This document shows positions 57,318 to 64,000 of a stretch of DNA of 64,000 bases, in pieces. Each line of letters opens with the position of its first letter. Within the stretch, counting starts at the first letter, position 1. The notes beneath the pieces were generated by a model, which did no database searches, had not been told where the DNA came from, and was given only the letters and a program-made list of their open reading frames with translations. The DNA lies in contig NZ_JBEFTX010000003.1 of assembly GCF_040195635.1 (NCBI RefSeq), positions 310,001-374,000 of the forward strand. The letters run 5' to 3'. The stretch is from Thermasporomyces sp040195635 (GTDB lineage: Bacteria > Actinomycetota > Actinomycetes > Propionibacteriales > Actinopolymorphaceae). The translations under genes were made by a program, and so were the position numbers.

Positions 57318-60300
57318 GTGCGCATCCGGGTCCTCGGCCCGCTCGAAGTCGGGACCGGTGAGGGCTGGCGGTCCGTCACCGCGGCGAAGTGGCGCTCGCT
57401 GCTCGCCCGCCTCGTCGTCGCGGACGGCCAGGTCGTTCCCGTCGATCAGCTCGCCGAGGAGCTGTGGCCGCAGGACCAGCCACGCGGTGCGGTCAACCAG
57501 ATCCACGGCTACGTGATGAGGCTCCGGCGCGCGCTCGGTGACGGGGACGCGACCGTGCTGCGGACCAAGGCGCCCGGCTACGAGCTCCGCCTCCCGCACG
57601 AGGACATCGACGCCGGCCGGTTCGACCGCCTGGACGCCGAAGGGCGCGCGGCACTTCGCGACGGGGACGCCGACACCGCCCGGCGGCTCCTGGCGGAGGC
57701 GCTGGAGCTGTGGCGGGGGCCGGCCTTCGCCGACGTGCCGTCGACGCCGATCATCCGGACCGCGGCGGATCGGCTCGACCAGCGGCGCACGTCCGCCGTG
57801 GAGACGCGGATCGACGCCGACCTGCTCCTCGGCAACCACGCGGACCTCGTGGAGGAGTTGGAGGCCCTGACCGAAGCCGATCCGTTCCGCGAACGGGTGT
57901 GGTCCCAACTCATGCTCGCCCTCTACCGGTGCGGCCGGCAGGCGGATGCCCTCGTCGCGTACCAGCGGCTGTGCCGCCTCCTGCGGGACGAACTCGGCGT
58001 CGAGCCGAGCCGGCCGGCGCGGAAGCTGCACGAGCAGATCCAGCGCGCCGACCCGGATCTCGAGCTGCCGCCGCACCGGTCACCAGGGGGTTCCAGAGCG
58101 CCGGCGGCGGTCGCGACGCCACAGGAGCCGGTGCCACGCCAGCTTCCGACCGGTCTCACCGACTTCACCGGCCGCGACGCCCAGCTCGGCCAGCTCGACG
58201 ACCTTCTCGGCGACCGCCGCCCGCCGTCCCACGCCGTGGTGATCACGGCCATCGCGGGCATGGGTGGTATCGGCAAGACCTCGCTCGCGGTGCACTGGGC
58301 GCACCGCGTGGCCGGGGAGTTCCCCGACGGTCAGCTCTTCGCCGACCTGCGCGGCTACGCGCAGTCGCCGCCGCGAGAGCCGGGTGAGGTGCTCGCGGGC
58401 TTCCTCCGGGCCATGGGCATGCCGCCGGACCAGGTGCCGTTGGACATCGACGAGGCCGCGGCCCTCTACCGGTCGCTGTTGGCCGACAAGCGGATGCTGG
58501 TCGTCCTCGACAATGCCAAGAGCGCCGAACAGGTACGCCCGCTGCTGCCCGGCAGTGCGTCCTGCCTGCTTCTGGTGACGAGCCGCGACCAGCTGAGCGG
58601 GCTCACGGCCCACCACGGCGCCGGGCGCCTCGATCTCGACCGGCTCGACGTCGCCGAGTGCCTTGCCCTGCTCACCCGGATCCTCGGCGAGCGTCGGGTG
58701 GCGGGCGAGCGCGCCGCCGCCGTGGATCTGATCGACCTGTGCGCCCAGCTTCCCCTCGCCCTCCGCCTCGCCGCGGCCGACCTGGCCGCGGAGCCTCATC
58801 GACCGATCGCGGCGGTGGTGGCCGAGCTCTCGCACGGCGACCGGCTCGCCAGGATCGGGATCGAGGGAGGACAGGACAGCTCGCTCAGGGCCGCGTTCGA
58901 CCTCTCCTACGAGCGGCTGGGGACACCGGAACGGCGGGCGTTCCGCCTCGCCAGCCTGGCGCCCGGTCCCGACTTCAGCGCCGCGGCCGTCGCCGCGCTG
59001 GCCGCCGTTCCGGTCCGCGAGGCGAGGCGGCTGCTCGGGCGGCTGGTCGCGGGCCACCTGCTCGAGGTGCGCCCGCCGGGGAGGTACGCGTTCCACGACC
59101 TGCTCCGGTTGTACGCCGCGCAGTTGCTCGGCCCGGACGAACGGGTGGCGGCGACGACGCGGCTCTTCAGCTGGTACCTCCACACCGCCGCAGCTGCCGT
59201 GGCCGCGGCCTTCCCGCATGTCGTACGGCTGCCGGCCACCGTCTCACCACCTCCGCCGGAGCTGCCCGACGTTCCCGCGGCGGAGTTCGACGATCGGGAC
59301 GCCGCGGCCGGGTGGCTCGAGGCCGAGCGGGTCTGCCTGGCGGCCGTCGTCCAGGCCGCCGCGGAGCCCGGAGTCGTGGACCGCGTACCGTCCTGGCTCC
59401 TCGTCGACGTCCTCCGCAGCTTCTACTTCTTCCGCCGGCACCCCGGCGACTGGATCACGGCCGGTCAGCTTGCCCTGGCGGCGGCGACCCGCGACGGCAG
59501 CCGGGGCGGGGAGGCCGCTTCCGAGCTCAGTCTGGCTCAGGCGTACCGCTGTGTGAGTGACTACGCCGCGGCGAGGGCGCACGGCACCCGTGCCGCCGCC
59601 CTGTGCCACGAGGTGGAGTGGCCGGAGGGAGAGGCGGTCGCCTACAACGAGTTGGCCGTCGTCGAGTTCGAGCAGGGCCGCTACCGCGCGGGCGCCGAGC
59701 TGCAGGAGCGCGCCGTGGTGATCGACCGCCTGGTGGGTAACCGGGAGTACGAAGCGCGGCACCAGCTGAACATCGGCTCCGCCCGCCTCTACCTCGGCCA
59801 GCTCGCCCTCGCCGCCGACCGGTTCGAACGGACTGTGGAACTCGCCTCGGAGACCGAGTCGCCGCAGCTGCACAGTGCGGCCCTGTCGAATCTCGCGGAG
59901 GTCTACCGCTGGCAGGGGAGACTGGACAAGGCGCGGCACTGCCTCGATCGAGCCCTCCGCATCCAACGCGCGGCCCGCTACGACTCCGCGCTCCTGGTGA
60001 CGACCGCCAACCTCGCCAACCTGCACGGGGACCTCGCCGACCTCCGTGGGGACCCGGCCCACGGACAGGTGGCGGAACGGCACGCGGACACGGTGTCACG
60101 CCTGGCCGAACGCATGCAGAGCGGCCGGGTGGACGGCTGTGCCCTGGTGTTGCAGGCCGACGCCGCGCTGCGGCGCGAGGATCATGCCGGCGCGGTGGCG
60201 TACGCGCAGAAGGCGGGACACCTCTTCACCGAGGGCGGAAACCGGCTCGAGCTCATCGACGCGCACCTCGCGCTCGGCCATGCGTACCTTCGGCTCGGCA

Positions 60301-60539
60301 ACCACGACGAGGCGCTCACCGCCGCCCGGGCGGCGGTGGACACCGCACGGGAGATCGACGCCCGCGGCTATGAGGGAAAGGCACTGACGTTGCTCGCCCG
60401 GGTTCAGCTCGCGGGAGGCGGCGATGTCGAGTGCGTCGCGGCCACCGCGCGGCAGGCGCTGGCGATCCACCAGGAGACAGGGCACCGTCCTGGCGAGAGC
60501 CAGACCCGCGCGCTGCTCGAGACCCTCACCGAGAGCTGA
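57318..60539 (+). CDS. AfsR/SARP-family transcriptional regulator (BTAD-NB-ARC-TPR)
   Basis: A 1073-residue regulator. GTG 57318 follows GGAGGGAGG. Order: OmpR-type winged helix (VRIRVLGPLEVGTGEGWRSV to LRTKAPGYELRL, 1-90), bacterial transcriptional activation domain (95-245), a Pro-rich linker, NB-ARC ATPase with Walker A GMGGIGKTS (near 314) and Walker B RMLVVLDNA (near 395), a winged-helix spacer (FDLSYERLGTPERRAFRLASL), and TPR repeats from about 720 to the end. SARP-STAND regulators activate secondary metabolism or development; no biosynthetic cluster is next to it here. Confidence 0.9.
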   Translation: MRIRVLGPLEVGTGEGWRSVTAAKWRSLLARLVVADGQVVPVDQLAEELWPQDQPRGAVNQIHGYVMRLRRALGDGDATVLRTKAPGYELRLPHEDIDAGRFDRLDAEGRAALRDGDADTARRLLAEALELWRGPAFADVPSTPIIRTAADRLDQRRTSAVETRIDADLLLGNHADLVEELEALTEADPFRERVWSQLMLALYRCGRQADALVAYQRLCRLLRDELGVEPSRPARKLHEQIQRADPDLELPPHRSPGGSRAPAAVATPQEPVPRQLPTGLTDFTGRDAQLGQLDDLLGDRRPPSHAVVITAIAGMGGIGKTSLAVHWAHRVAGEFPDGQLFADLRGYAQSPPREPGEVLAGFLRAMGMPPDQVPLDIDEAAALYRSLLADKRMLVVLDNAKSAEQVRPLLPGSASCLLLVTSRDQLSGLTAHHGAGRLDLDRLDVAECLALLTRILGERRVAGERAAAVDLIDLCAQLPLALRLAAADLAAEPHRPIAAVVAELSHGDRLARIGIEGGQDSSLRAAFDLSYERLGTPERRAFRLASLAPGPDFSAAAVAALAAVPVREARRLLGRLVAGHLLEVRPPGRYAFHDLLRLYAAQLLGPDERVAATTRLFSWYLHTAAAAVAAAFPHVVRLPATVSPPPPELPDVPAAEFDDRDAAAGWLEAERVCLAAVVQAAAEPGVVDRVPSWLLVDVLRSFYFFRRHPGDWITAGQLALAAATRDGSRGGEAASELSLAQAYRCVSDYAAARAHGTRAAALCHEVEWPEGEAVAYNELAVVEFEQGRYRAGAELQERAVVIDRLVGNREYEARHQLNIGSARLYLGQLALAADRFERTVELASETESPQLHSAALSNLAEVYRWQGRLDKARHCLDRALRIQRAARYDSALLVTTANLANLHGDLADLRGDPAHGQVAERHADTVSRLAERMQSGRVDGCALVLQADAALRREDHAGAVAYAQKAGHLFTEGGNRLELIDAHLALGHAYLRLGNHDEALTAARAAVDTAREIDARGYEGKALTLLARVQLAGGGDVECVAATARQALAIHQETGHRPGESQTRALLETLTES

Positions 60540-60687
60540 CCCGGGAGCCAAGGACGCCCCAGGTCCGGCCCCCTACCGCCGAGGAGTCCACCTGCGGCCA
60601 CGACGTTTGCGGAAAGCCATGATCCGGAAAGGCTGCAGATCATCGGCAGGCATGCGCGCTCGAGAACGAGGAAGCCAGGAGACGGTC

Positions 60688-61086
60688 ATGCTCAGAGGAT
60701 TCAAAGAGTTCATCATGAGGGGCAACCTGGTCGAGCTGGCCGTGGCGTTCGTCATGGCCGTGGCGTTCGGTGTCGTCGTCACCAAGGCGGTCGACGTCAT
60801 CATGAGCCTCATCGGCATGGTCGGGGGTCAGCCGGACTTCAACGCCTGGCGACCGGGCGGGATCCCCCTCGGTGCGCTGATCACCGCGATCGTCTCCTTC
60901 CTCATCCTCTCGGCGGTCGTCTACTTCCTGATCGTCGTGCCCTACAACAAGCTCAAGGAGCGCCAGGCGCGCGGGGAGGAGCCGGCCCCTCCGGCCGATG
61001 ACATCAAGCTGTTGCAGGAGATCCGCGACATCCTCGCCTCCCGTGACCAGTCCGGCAGTGGCAGTGGTAGTGGCAGTAGTAGGTAG
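60688..61086 (+). CDS. mscL: Large-conductance mechanosensitive channel MscL
   Basis: A 132-residue channel from ATG 60688 after CCAGGAGACGG. MLRGFKEFIMRGNLVELAVA is the amphipathic N-terminal helix and pore-lining TM1 start. TM2 is ALITAIVSFLILSAVVYFLI; the cytoplasmic helix is DDIKLLQEIRDILASR. The tail is a Gly-Ser repeat (SGSGSGS) made by short DNA repeats. It releases solutes on hypo-osmotic shock. Its role complements the compatible-solute genes at 17-30 kb, though it is not linked to them. Confidence 0.95.
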   Translation: MLRGFKEFIMRGNLVELAVAFVMAVAFGVVVTKAVDVIMSLIGMVGGQPDFNAWRPGGIPLGALITAIVSFLILSAVVYFLIVVPYNKLKERQARGEEPAPPADDIKLLQEIRDILASRDQSGSGSGSGSSR

Positions 61087-61269
61087 TGGCACCGGCGTCT
61101 GAGCGACCCGCTCCGGCGGATTGAACCCATGCCCGCACCTCGTCCGTACGCCCCAAGAGAGGGGTGGCGGCGCCCTGGCACCCCAGGCAGACTGCCGAGC
61201 GGGACAACAACGTCGTCGGACGTCCGTTCATGGCAGACTCACAGGCCGCGACGCACGGTGGAGGTGGGC

Positions 61270-62232
61270 ATGAGCATGGTGCTGCGCACCGACGATGTGC
61301 CGGTCGCTTCTCGACCTGACTACTGGCAGGACGTCGTCGACAACACAGCGGTGCCGTTCGAGGGAAGCTTCGTCGACGGGTCGGACTACAGCTGCTCGAT
61401 GGTCGTCGGCAGCGTTGGGGCGATCGACGTCGCAGACGCCACGATGCCCCCCGGGGTCTGCCTGCGTTCCCCGGCCCGGATCCGCCTGTCAGGCCCAGAC
61501 GTCTACCGGATCGATGTCCTGCGGGTCGGGCGGCTGATCATCCAACAGGACGGCCGGGAGTGCGTCCTCGGGCCGGGCGACTTCATGCTGTTCGACCCGT
61601 CGCGGCCGGCCCGGATCATCCATTCGGCCACCCGCCACGTCGCACTGACGATCCCGCGCATGATGCTGCCACTGCGGAGCGACGACGTGACCCAGCTGAC
61701 CGGTACGCGCATACCCGGTGACCACGGGATCGGCGCCCTCGTCTCGTCCCTCGCACTCCAGCTCCCCCGCTACCTCGACGACTGCGCCGCATCCGAAGGT
61801 GTACGCCTGGGCACCGCGGTGGTCGACCTGCTCACAGTGGCGCTGACGACCCAGCTGCGGCGGACCGCCACGGTCGAACTCGGCACCCGGCAGCAGGCGC
61901 TACTCCACCGTGTCCATGCGTTCATCGAGCAGCGGCTGGCGGATCCGGAACTCTCTCCGAGCGCCATCGCGGGCGCGCACTACATCTCGCTGCGCTACCT
62001 GCACAAGCTGTTCGAGGCGCAGGACGTCACCGTGGCGGGGTCAATCCGACAACGCCGGCTCGAACGCTGCCGGCGGGACCTCGCCGACCCCGCACTGCGG
62101 ACGAGACCGTTGAGTGCGATCGCTGGCCGCTGGGGATTCGGCAGCGCGGTGCACTTCAGCCGGGCGTTCCGCTCCGCATACGGCGTGCCGCCCAGTGAGT
62201 ACCGCAGGCAGTGCGAGGCGCTGGCCAGCTGA
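61270..62232 (+). CDS. AraC-family transcriptional regulator
   Basis: A 320-residue protein from ATG 61270 after GGAGGTGGGC. N-terminal AraC-binding-like sensor domain (YWQDVVDNTAVPFEGSF, GPGDFMLFDPSRP) and C-terminal double helix-turn-helix (LSPSAIAGAHYISLRYLHKLF and PLSAIAGRWGFGSAVHFSRAF with YGVPPSEYRR). It resembles the NimR/FeaR-type sensor group. No obvious target in the neighbouring genes. Confidence 0.88.
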   Translation: MSMVLRTDDVPVASRPDYWQDVVDNTAVPFEGSFVDGSDYSCSMVVGSVGAIDVADATMPPGVCLRSPARIRLSGPDVYRIDVLRVGRLIIQQDGRECVLGPGDFMLFDPSRPARIIHSATRHVALTIPRMMLPLRSDDVTQLTGTRIPGDHGIGALVSSLALQLPRYLDDCAASEGVRLGTAVVDLLTVALTTQLRRTATVELGTRQQALLHRVHAFIEQRLADPELSPSAIAGAHYISLRYLHKLFEAQDVTVAGSIRQRRLERCRRDLADPALRTRPLSAIAGRWGFGSAVHFSRAFRSAYGVPPSEYRRQCEALAS

Positions 62233-62339
62233 GCGTTGTGCGCGATCCGTCGAGATGTGCGCTGCACTGACAGTCCGCTGGCCGTGCCAGGCCGCAGGCT
62301 GGACGTCGGATGTCGTCCAGGAGGCGGGAGGTACGCGAA

Positions 62340-62942
62340 ATGGCGCAGGACACGGGTGAGGCGGGTTGGGCGCTGACCCGGCTGGTCAAGATGCACGCGG
62401 GCATGCGCGATGACCTTGCCCTGCTCCGCCGCGCGGTCGCGGTGATCACCGAGGACTGCCAGGACCTGGCCGACGCGGCGGCCGTGCTCACCCGCCTGTC
62501 CTTCCGCCGGCCCGGCTGGACGCTGCGCCGCTACTGTGCCAGCTTCTGCGGGTTCGTCCACGCTCACCACGAGGTGGAGACCTCGATGCTCTTCCCCGCT
62601 CTGCTCCAGCAGCAGCAGGATGCGGGAGAACCGGAGTTCGAGCAGGTGATCGCCCGCCTCGACGCCGACCACCGCGCGCTGACCGACGACCTCGAAGAAG
62701 CCGAACGTGCCCTCGCCCGCCTCCCCGGCGACGAGGCGGCAAAGGCCGCGGCCGCCGGGGCGTTGGTGCGGCTGGCAGACCGCCTGACCGAGCATCTCGA
62801 CTACGAGGAGACGAGTCTCGCGCCGGCGCTCAACCGGATGTCACGTGTCGTTCCCGAGGACGCCTTCCCGGCTCCGCCGCCGGAGCACTTCGGGATTTCC
62901 AGATCATCGGTTCTGGAAACCGACCACGCAGGGCAGGATTAG
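62340..62942 (+). CDS. Hemerythrin domain-containing protein
   Basis: A 200-residue four-helix protein from ATG 62340 after GGCGGGAGG; ATG 62310 in frame has no such site. Candidate di-iron ligands lie in LVKMHAGMRDDLALL, FVHAHHEVETSMLFPAL (HxxxE), LDADHRALTDDL and LTEHLDYEETSLAPAL. Such proteins sense or handle oxygen, NO or iron. The codons near the end hold an inverted repeat TTTCCAGA/TCTGGAAA (62896-62919). Confidence 0.82.
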   Translation: MAQDTGEAGWALTRLVKMHAGMRDDLALLRRAVAVITEDCQDLADAAAVLTRLSFRRPGWTLRRYCASFCGFVHAHHEVETSMLFPALLQQQQDAGEPEFEQVIARLDADHRALTDDLEEAERALARLPGDEAAKAAAAGALVRLADRLTEHLDYEETSLAPALNRMSRVVPEDAFPAPPPEHFGISRSSVLETDHAGQD

Positions 62943-63051
62943 GGGTGTCCGGCTGGTCGGCGAGGTCGCGGGCTTCGTCGCGGTCGAGGTCGTCAATGTC
63001 GTTTGACGCTCTGGACATCCCCAGGATGTTCGGGCATGGGGAGGAGCCACG

Positions 63052-63435
63052 ATGCCGGTCCAGTTCAACCACACCATCGTCCACGCCAAGGACAAGCGCG
63101 AGTCTGCCACCTTTCTCGCCGACATTCTCGGACTGGACGCACCCACGTCGTACGGGCCGTTCATGGTCGTCCAGGTCTCCAACGACGTGTCGCTCGACTT
63201 CGCCGACGACCACGGGCCTGTGCACCCGCAGCACTACGCCTTCCTCGTCGAGGAGTCGGAGTGGGACGAGATCTTCGGCCGGATCCGCGAGCGTGGGCTG
63301 GACTACTGGGCTGACCCGGGACGCAACCGGCCGGGGGAGTTCAACACCAACGACGGCGGCCGGGGCGTCTACTGGGAGGACCCGAACGGTCACTTCCTCG
63401 AGATCATCACCCGTCCGTACGGCAGCGCCGGTTGA
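63052..63435 (+). CDS. VOC-family (glyoxalase/dioxygenase superfamily) protein
   Basis: A 127-residue protein from ATG 63052 after GGGGAGGAGCC. Paired beta-alpha-beta-beta-beta modules: FNHTIVHAKDKRESATFLAD, VSLDFADDHG, HYAFLVEESEWDEIFGRIRE and GVYWEDPNGHFLEIITRPYG. The metal-ligand pattern (His near residue 7, His near 62, Glu near 118) is present. Function cannot be assigned beyond the superfamily. It runs directly into the RidA-type gene. Confidence 0.82.
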   Translation: MPVQFNHTIVHAKDKRESATFLADILGLDAPTSYGPFMVVQVSNDVSLDFADDHGPVHPQHYAFLVEESEWDEIFGRIRERGLDYWADPGRNRPGEFNTNDGGRGVYWEDPNGHFLEIITRPYGSAG

Positions 63436-63482
63436 CGCCGCCACCTGGCCCGGACGCCGTCGAGCCGGAGCGTTGGCCCCAG

Positions 63483-64000
63483 GTGCATGGGTCGGACGCG
63501 CCTGGCGCCCGGGACTTGCGTAGACCGGAGTTCCCGGATCCGGCCGACCCGGAGCTGGGGTCGTCGGCCTATGCCCAGGCCGTACGGCTCGGCACGACGA
63601 TCGAGACCTCCGGCCAGGGGGGCTGGACGAGGACCCGCGACTACCCGCCGACGGTGCACGGTGAGGTCGTCCAGGCACTCGACAACGTAGCGAGCGTTCT
63701 GGCCGGCGCCGGCGCGTCGTGGGACCACGTGACCGCGGTGCATTCGTACCACGTCATCGACCGCGACTGGGAGGCCGAGGTCGACGCGGTGATGAGCGCC
63801 GAACTCCGCACCCGCATGCCGTCGCATGCACCGATCTGGACGAGGGTCGGCCTGCCCAAGCTCGGACCGCGCATGCATGTCGAGGTCCGCGTGGCGGCCG
63901 TCGCACCACAGGGCTGGAGTGAGATGACACGACCGGAGTTCTTCGTGAAACCCGGCTACGGCGAGGCCCAGCTTGCCCGGCGCTACTCTTCGCAGGCGGT
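63483..64000 (+). CDS. RidA-family (YjgF/Rid) protein, apparently two fused domains, cut by window end
   Basis: Open to the end of the window with no stop. GTG 63483 is taken as start; TTG 63432, overlapping the VOC stop, is an alternative. The first domain, RRPEFPDPADPELGSSAYAQ through ETSGQGGW, SWDHVTAVHSYHVIDRDW and MHVEVRVAAVAPQGW, is a complete Rid domain. It continues in frame into MTRPEFFVKPGYGEAQLARR, the typical beginning of another Rid protein (internal ATG 63924). Rid enzymes hydrolyse reactive enamine/imine intermediates. Confidence 0.7.
   Translation, partial: MHGSDAPGARDLRRPEFPDPADPELGSSAYAQAVRLGTTIETSGQGGWTRTRDYPPTVHGEVVQALDNVASVLAGAGASWDHVTAVHSYHVIDRDWEAEVDAVMSAELRTRMPSHAPIWTRVGLPKLGPRMHVEVRVAAVAPQGWSEMTRPEFFVKPGYGEAQLARRYSSQA

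Noticed and set aside
57318..60539. Secondary-metabolite cluster around the SARP-type regulator
   Set aside because: Neighbouring genes are mscL, araC, hemerythrin, SDR and an APH-fold kinase; no biosynthetic core enzyme is present.
62896..62919. Inverted repeat TTTCCAGA/TCTGGAAA near the end of the hemerythrin gene
   Set aside because: It is inside coding sequence; it could be a weak terminator-like hairpin, but nothing else supports a function.

Overview
The window is high-GC, gene-dense DNA with GTG and TTG starts, stop/start overlaps, SARP/AfsR-type, XRE-DUF5753 and DUF6879 regulatory genes, Tat lipoproteins and leaderless-type promoters. This points to an actinomycete. A soil Propionibacteriales member (Kribbella/Actinopolymorpha-like) is a guess. 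No tRNA, rRNA, CRISPR array, transposase or phage structural gene was seen.

Layout. 0-11.5 kb: end of a PhoD phosphatase, an enolase-superfamily dehydratase, a membrane protein, a Ser/Thr kinase, a hydrolase, a TetR/aldo-keto reductase pair and a TetR-ABC-ABC exporter operon. 11.5-17.3 kb: an IclR-controlled operon (FAD oxidoreductase plus sugar-type ABC importer). 17.4-31.8 kb: an ectoine/hydroxyectoine uptake and breakdown region (ehuBCDA, an FCD GntR regulator, M24 ectoine-hydrolase-like protein, class III aminotransferase, aldehyde dehydrogenase, EutB-like dehydratase). It also carries an enolase-superfamily gene, a 2-hydroxyacid dehydrogenase and a frameshifted amidase. 32.3-43.9 kb: a galactoside/galactan locus (gntR-dgoD-ABC importer-cellulase-like hydrolase, divergent from GH2 and GH59-CBM32 enzymes). 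44-46.2 kb: an HTH-DUF5753/DUF6879 locus with a broken small gene, then two small ORFs. 46.2-50.8 kb: GH65 phosphorylase plus beta-phosphoglucomutase, and an acetamidase/formamidase interrupted by an amber codon. 51-57 kb: TetR/DUF1330 pair, glucarate-dehydratase-like gene with GntR, SDR and a phosphotransferase. 57.3-64 kb: AfsR-like regulator, mscL, AraC, hemerythrin, VOC and a RidA-type gene running off the end.

The overall theme is scavenging of plant or soil carbon: acid sugars (four enolase-superfamily enzymes), beta-galactosides, alpha-glucosides and compatible solutes. Each set has a local one-component regulator.

The most unusual signal is a set of short repeats that sit exactly between translationally coupled genes. 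An 89-bp unit occurs two and a half times in tandem at 8722-8939 and once at 16354-16442. An unrelated 65-bp unit lies at 27731-27795. Each complete unit begins on the RTGA that ends the upstream gene, encodes a 30- or 22-residue peptide, and ends on a fresh ATGA that starts the next unit or gene. This is the architecture of mycobacterial MIRU elements, but with unrelated sequence. A second repeat family built on TGATCATGA lies only in gaps within and at both edges of the ectoine region.
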